Of a stretch of 64,000 bases of DNA, positions 61,289 through 64,000 are shown piece after piece. This DNA is from Sphingomonas sp. AP4-R1. Its GTDB lineage: Bacteria; Pseudomonadota; Alphaproteobacteria; Sphingomonadales; Sphingomonadaceae. Numbering within the stretch: position 1 is the first letter of the stretch; each line of letters begins with the position of its first letter. Where the stretch lies: contig NZ_CP053346.1 of NCBI RefSeq assembly GCF_013113735.1, positions 3,424,001 to 3,488,000 of the forward strand, given 5' to 3'. The translations under genes were made by a program, and so were the position numbers. The notes beneath the pieces were generated by a model. The model did no database searches and was not told the DNA's origin. It saw nothing but the letters and a program-made list of their open reading frames with translations.

Positions 61289-61962
61289 CGCGCGACCATG
61301 TAGCCGAGGCCGCGCGCCGTCACGATCGCCTCCCGCCCCAGCTTGCGGCGCAGCGACGAGACCGCGACCTCCACGGTGTTGCTCTCGATCAGCCGCTCAT
61401 TGTCGTAGAGCGCGGCTTCGATCTGGGATTTGGTGATGAACTGTCCGGCGCGGCGCATCAGCAGCGCCAGCACCTTATATTCCTTGGCGGTGATGGCGAC
61501 GGGCTCGCCATTCAGGGCGACCGTCTGCCCGGCCAGATCGATCGCGATATCCCGCACGGTGAGCAGGTCCGTCGCCCGCCGGTCCGCCCGACGAAGCTGC
61601 GCGCGCACGCGCGCCGCCAGTTCGTCGACATCCACGGGCTTGACGAGATAATCGTCGGCGCCGGCATCCAGTCCCCGGATGCGCTGGCTCGTGCGGTCCT
61701 GCGCGGTGATGATGATGATCCGGGCCGTGTGGCGCAGCGACCGGATCGCGCGGATCACCTCCAGCCCGTCCACATCGGGCAGGCCGAGGTCCAGCAGCAC
61801 GACGCCATAGGCCTCCGCCTCGATCAGGGCGATGCCGTCCTCTCCGCGCGTCGCCCAGTCGACCGCATGGCCCGCCGCCTCCAGCGCCCGGCGCAGCGCG
61901 CTGCCCAGCGACGGGTCATCCTCGACGAGAAGCAGGCGCGAAATGACTCTCTCCGGCGGCAC
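61285..61962 (-). CDS. OmpR-family response regulator
   Basis: The protein has 225 residues from a GTG at 61962 (MPPERVISRLLLVEDD). The receiver has VEDD, phospho-acceptor VVLLDLGLPDVDG and the Lys of LVKPVDVDE; the winged helix includes ITAKEYKVLALLMRRAGQF and REAIVTARGLGYMV. It forms a translationally coupled pair with the kinase. Control of the CzcA-type operon downstream is inferred from position. No convincing ribosome-binding site is seen before the GTG, so the exact start is less sure. Confidence 0.93.
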   Translation of the reverse strand: MPPERVISRLLLVEDDPSLGSALRRALEAAGHAVDWATRGEDGIALIEAEAYGVVLLDLGLPDVDGLEVIRAIRSLRHTARIIIITAQDRTSQRIRGLDAGADDYLVKPVDVDELAARVRAQLRRADRRATDLLTVRDIAIDLAGQTVALNGEPVAITAKEYKVLALLMRRAGQFITKSQIEAALYDNERLIESNTVEVAVSSLRRKLGREAIVTARGLGYMVAR

Positions 61963-62015
61963 CGGCCGCAGGGGACGGCCTCTGCCGACTGTATCCGCTC
62001 ATACCCGACAGGCAA

Positions 62016-62074
62016 ACCGGGCGCCGCACTCGCCCCACCCGCGCGCCTCCCTTGCGGCGCGCGGGCATCCCGGT
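62016..62074 (-). terminator. Stem-loop terminator after the Gfo/Idh/MocA gene
   Basis: CCCGCGCGCC (62038-62047) and GGCGCGCGGG (62056-62065) pair perfectly around 8 bases; an outer pair ACCGGG/CCCGGT (62016-62021 and 62069-62074) extends it. It lies 10 bp after the stop of the oxidoreductase gene. It has no clear U run. Confidence 0.6.
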
Positions 62075-62083
62075 CTGCGGTGG

Positions 62084-63550
62084 TCAGGCTTTCGTGAGCG
62101 GTCTCGGCATCGGCACCTTGCCGTCATGATCCGGCATCCTGGGATAATCGGGCGCGGTGAGGCCCGTGACCAGATCGGCGATCTTCACCGGCTGCCCCGT
62201 CTGGAAACAGCGATTGGCGGCCATGCCGATCAGGGCGGAGGCGGCGCCCGCGCGTTCGTCGGCGCGGCGCAGCAGGGGATCGGCGGGCGCGTTCGGATCG
62301 AAGATCTCCGCCAGCATCACGGTATCGCCGCCGCCATGGCCGCCGGCACCGGTCGCGGGCGGGATGTCGCGCGGATCGCCCCGCATCGGGATGATCCGCG
62401 TCTGGATCTCGTCCCCCATGCTGCTGCCGTTCAGCCCGGAAATGCCGGCCTGCTCGATCACGACATGCTCCAGCCGGCCCTTCGTGCCGTTGAACGCGAT
62501 CGTATAGCCCTCCCACGCATTGAAGGCATTCAGGCTGTAGCTCAGCGTGGCGCCGCCCTGATATTTCACGATCACGTTCATCGTGTCCTCGATGCTGATC
62601 TCCGGCCGCCACACGCACTGATCGCGGAAATAGCCGTCATATTTCTCGGCATCGAGATACATGGCCTTCAGCGCGGGATCGTCCTTCAGGCTGAAGAAGA
62701 AGGTGCAGTCGCCGGTTTCGGGGCAGGTGTGGCAGCGCTCGTGACCGCCGACGAGGCCAAAGCGCTTCGCCATGGCGGGCGTGTAGAAATCGCGTTTGCC
62801 CACCGCCTGCACCTCGACCGGCATGTCCGACAGCCACCAATTGACCAGATCGAAATGGTGGCTGGCCTTGTGGATCATCAGCCCGCCCGACATCGCCTTG
62901 TTCGAATGCCAGCGCCGGAAATAATCCGCGCCGTGGCTGGTGTTCAGCAGCCAGTGGAAATCGACCGACAGGACATCGCCGATCTCGCCCGACATCAGCA
63001 GCTCCTTCACCTGGCTGCGATAGGGGGCGTAGCGATAATTGTGCGTGATGCGGATGTGGCGGCCGGTGCGCTTCACGGCATCCAGGATGCGCTGCGCTTT
63101 CTCGGGCGTGGTCGTCATCGGCTTTTCGGTGAGGACGTCGCACCCCGCCTCCAGCGCGCGGACGAGATAATCGTCGTGGAACGTGTCCGGCGTGGTGACG
63201 ATGATCACGTCGGGCCGCTGCTCGCGGACCATCTTGTCGAATTCGGTCGCGAGATAGGGCTTGGGGGCGGGGGCGCCGTTCTGCCCGGCCAGCTTGCCGA
63301 CCAGCGCAAGGCGGCCGGGATTGGTGTCGACCGCCGCGACCAGCTCGGCATGCGCCTTGTGCGGCCCCCAGATCGCCTGCTGGTACATGCGATTGCGGCT
63401 GCCGACGCCGACCGACACGTAGCGCTTACGCTTCGCCTGTGCAGCAGCAGCCGGAAGCGCATCGAGCGACGCCACCGCGATGGCGGAGCCGGCGGCGAGG
63501 CCGCCCAGGAGTTCACGCCGCTTGATCGTCGAGCCTTCCAGATCGTTCAT
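62084..63550 (-). CDS. Tat-exported Gfo/Idh/MocA-family oxidoreductase with Cys cluster
   Basis: The protein has 488 residues; AAAGGAGG precedes the ATG at ideal distance. TIKRRELLGGLAAGSAIAVA is a Tat-type leader. The Rossmann part runs from VSVGVGSRNRMYQQAIW to the family EKP motif (DVLTEKPMTTTPEK), and HNYRYAPYR is the catalytic-region segment. An inserted CHTCPETGDC block plus a later Cys (FRDQC) could bind a metal or iron-sulfur centre. Members reduce or oxidise sugars or sugar derivatives with a tightly held NAD(P). It is monocistronic, with its own terminator. Confidence 0.9.
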   Translation of the reverse strand: MNDLEGSTIKRRELLGGLAAGSAIAVASLDALPAAAAQAKRKRYVSVGVGSRNRMYQQAIWGPHKAHAELVAAVDTNPGRLALVGKLAGQNGAPAPKPYLATEFDKMVREQRPDVIIVTTPDTFHDDYLVRALEAGCDVLTEKPMTTTPEKAQRILDAVKRTGRHIRITHNYRYAPYRSQVKELLMSGEIGDVLSVDFHWLLNTSHGADYFRRWHSNKAMSGGLMIHKASHHFDLVNWWLSDMPVEVQAVGKRDFYTPAMAKRFGLVGGHERCHTCPETGDCTFFFSLKDDPALKAMYLDAEKYDGYFRDQCVWRPEISIEDTMNVIVKYQGGATLSYSLNAFNAWEGYTIAFNGTKGRLEHVVIEQAGISGLNGSSMGDEIQTRIIPMRGDPRDIPPATGAGGHGGGDTVMLAEIFDPNAPADPLLRRADERAGAASALIGMAANRCFQTGQPVKIADLVTGLTAPDYPRMPDHDGKVPMPRPLTKA

Positions 63551-64000
63551 CCTATCCTCCTTTGATCATCGTCTTTTTGTTTGCGACCGATCGGTGCGAT
63601 CGGGTTGTCAGACAGCGCATGTTCCGCGCGCCCAGGGCCGAACGGGGATGTCGGCCCGACCTCGTCTTCGGCCGGCGGGACTGCACCGCACCATGATTCG
63701 CGCCGTGCCGCCAGCTGACGAACCTACCTATTCGAGTAACCTGCAACACCACAAAATTACACGGAAAATCTACTCGGAAAAATTATGTTACAAAGGCCAT
63801 TGCGGGCGCAGACGAGCATGCGAATTCCGCCCCGAATAGATCTGATCGCACCTGCAATAAATGTGCGGAATCGCCTCCGGACTGGATATCCGACATTAGG
63901 TCAGAAGATCTGACGCAAGACAGGCCTGTGCATAACTTGTGATACAACTACTTTACAATCGCCCGGCCGATGATATTCCCGGCGACAAGGGCCGAAGAGC
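63551..64000. other. 450-bp non-coding region with small palindromes
   Basis: No convincing gene is visible. Upstream of the Gfo/Idh/MocA gene lies ACCGATCGGT (63586-63595), a perfect palindrome that could be its operator. Further on, GTCAGA-AGA-TCTGAC (63900-63914) is a second one, near the AT-rich TTGTGATACAACTACTTTACAAT (about 63938 onward) that could be the promoter of a gene beyond the window. Confidence 0.4.

Noticed and set aside
1..64000. CRISPR arrays, insertion sequences, tRNA or rRNA genes
   Set aside because: No regularly spaced repeats, transposase motifs, terminal inverted repeats with target duplications or cloverleaf sequences were seen on reading both strands; a dedicated tRNA scan could still find one that I missed.

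Overview
The window looks like chromosomal DNA of a sphingomonad (Alphaproteobacteria, Sphingomonadaceae; Sphingomonas or a close relative). The evidence is a uniformly high GC content, three large TonB-dependent receptors, a UrcA-family small protein, a Sphingomonas-style REP palindrome, PQQ-dependent glucose dehydrogenase, and many ATGA/GTGA start-stop overlaps. I saw no rRNA, tRNA, CRISPR array, transposase or phage gene. Coding density is very high; most other long reading frames are GC-rich shadows.

Region by region. (1) 1-2994 (+): class III CoA-transferase (cut by the window edge), a crotonase-fold protein lacking the usual catalytic Glu, and an FMN 2-hydroxy-acid oxidase. (2) 3165-6981 (-): a tightly overlapped operon FAH-family enzyme > secreted amidohydrolase > MFS transporter, separated from region 1 by a REP-like palindrome that can act as a two-way terminator. 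(3) 7239-13947: plant-polysaccharide genes: CE2 esterase, GH36 alpha-galactosidase, CE8 pectinesterase, a secreted alpha/beta hydrolase and a LacI regulator with two matching operator palindromes. (4) 14022-25572 (+): P450 > CapA-like phosphatase > DMT-like membrane protein, all joined by 4-bp overlaps, then TonB receptor > tannase-family esterase > alpha/beta hydrolase > secreted metallo-beta-lactamase-fold protein > MFS transporter. This looks like an uptake and breakdown pathway for an aromatic or ester compound. (5) 25652-33062: hydrolase and TetR (-) divergent from TonB receptor > MFS > PHA-depolymerase-like hydrolase > decayed cytochrome c fragment > CMD protein > DUF427. (6) 33213-37385: membrane PQQ dehydrogenase, LysR, UrcA.

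(7) 37635-41935 is the most unusual part. A SARP/BTAD-type regulator carrying a TolB-like domain and TPR-like repeats is followed by a 94-residue Cys-free protein, a YcaO enzyme and a TfuA partner, all on the + strand. YcaO with TfuA is the hallmark of ATP-dependent backbone thioamidation (or azoline formation) in RiPP biosynthesis, so this is a compact candidate RiPP or protein-modification locus whose small upstream protein is the likely substrate.

(8) 42108-61962 is a metal-homeostasis and efflux region with two RND systems: OmpR-type regulator/kinase > beta-propeller > outer-membrane factor > unusually short adaptor > HME-type RND pump (+), then a ZnuD-like receptor with a Zur-like box upstream, then a second adaptor-pump-NodT set (-) with its own kinase/regulator pair. 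(9) 62084-63550 (-): Tat-exported Gfo/Idh/MocA oxidoreductase with a Cys cluster; the last 450 bases are non-coding and hold small palindromes.
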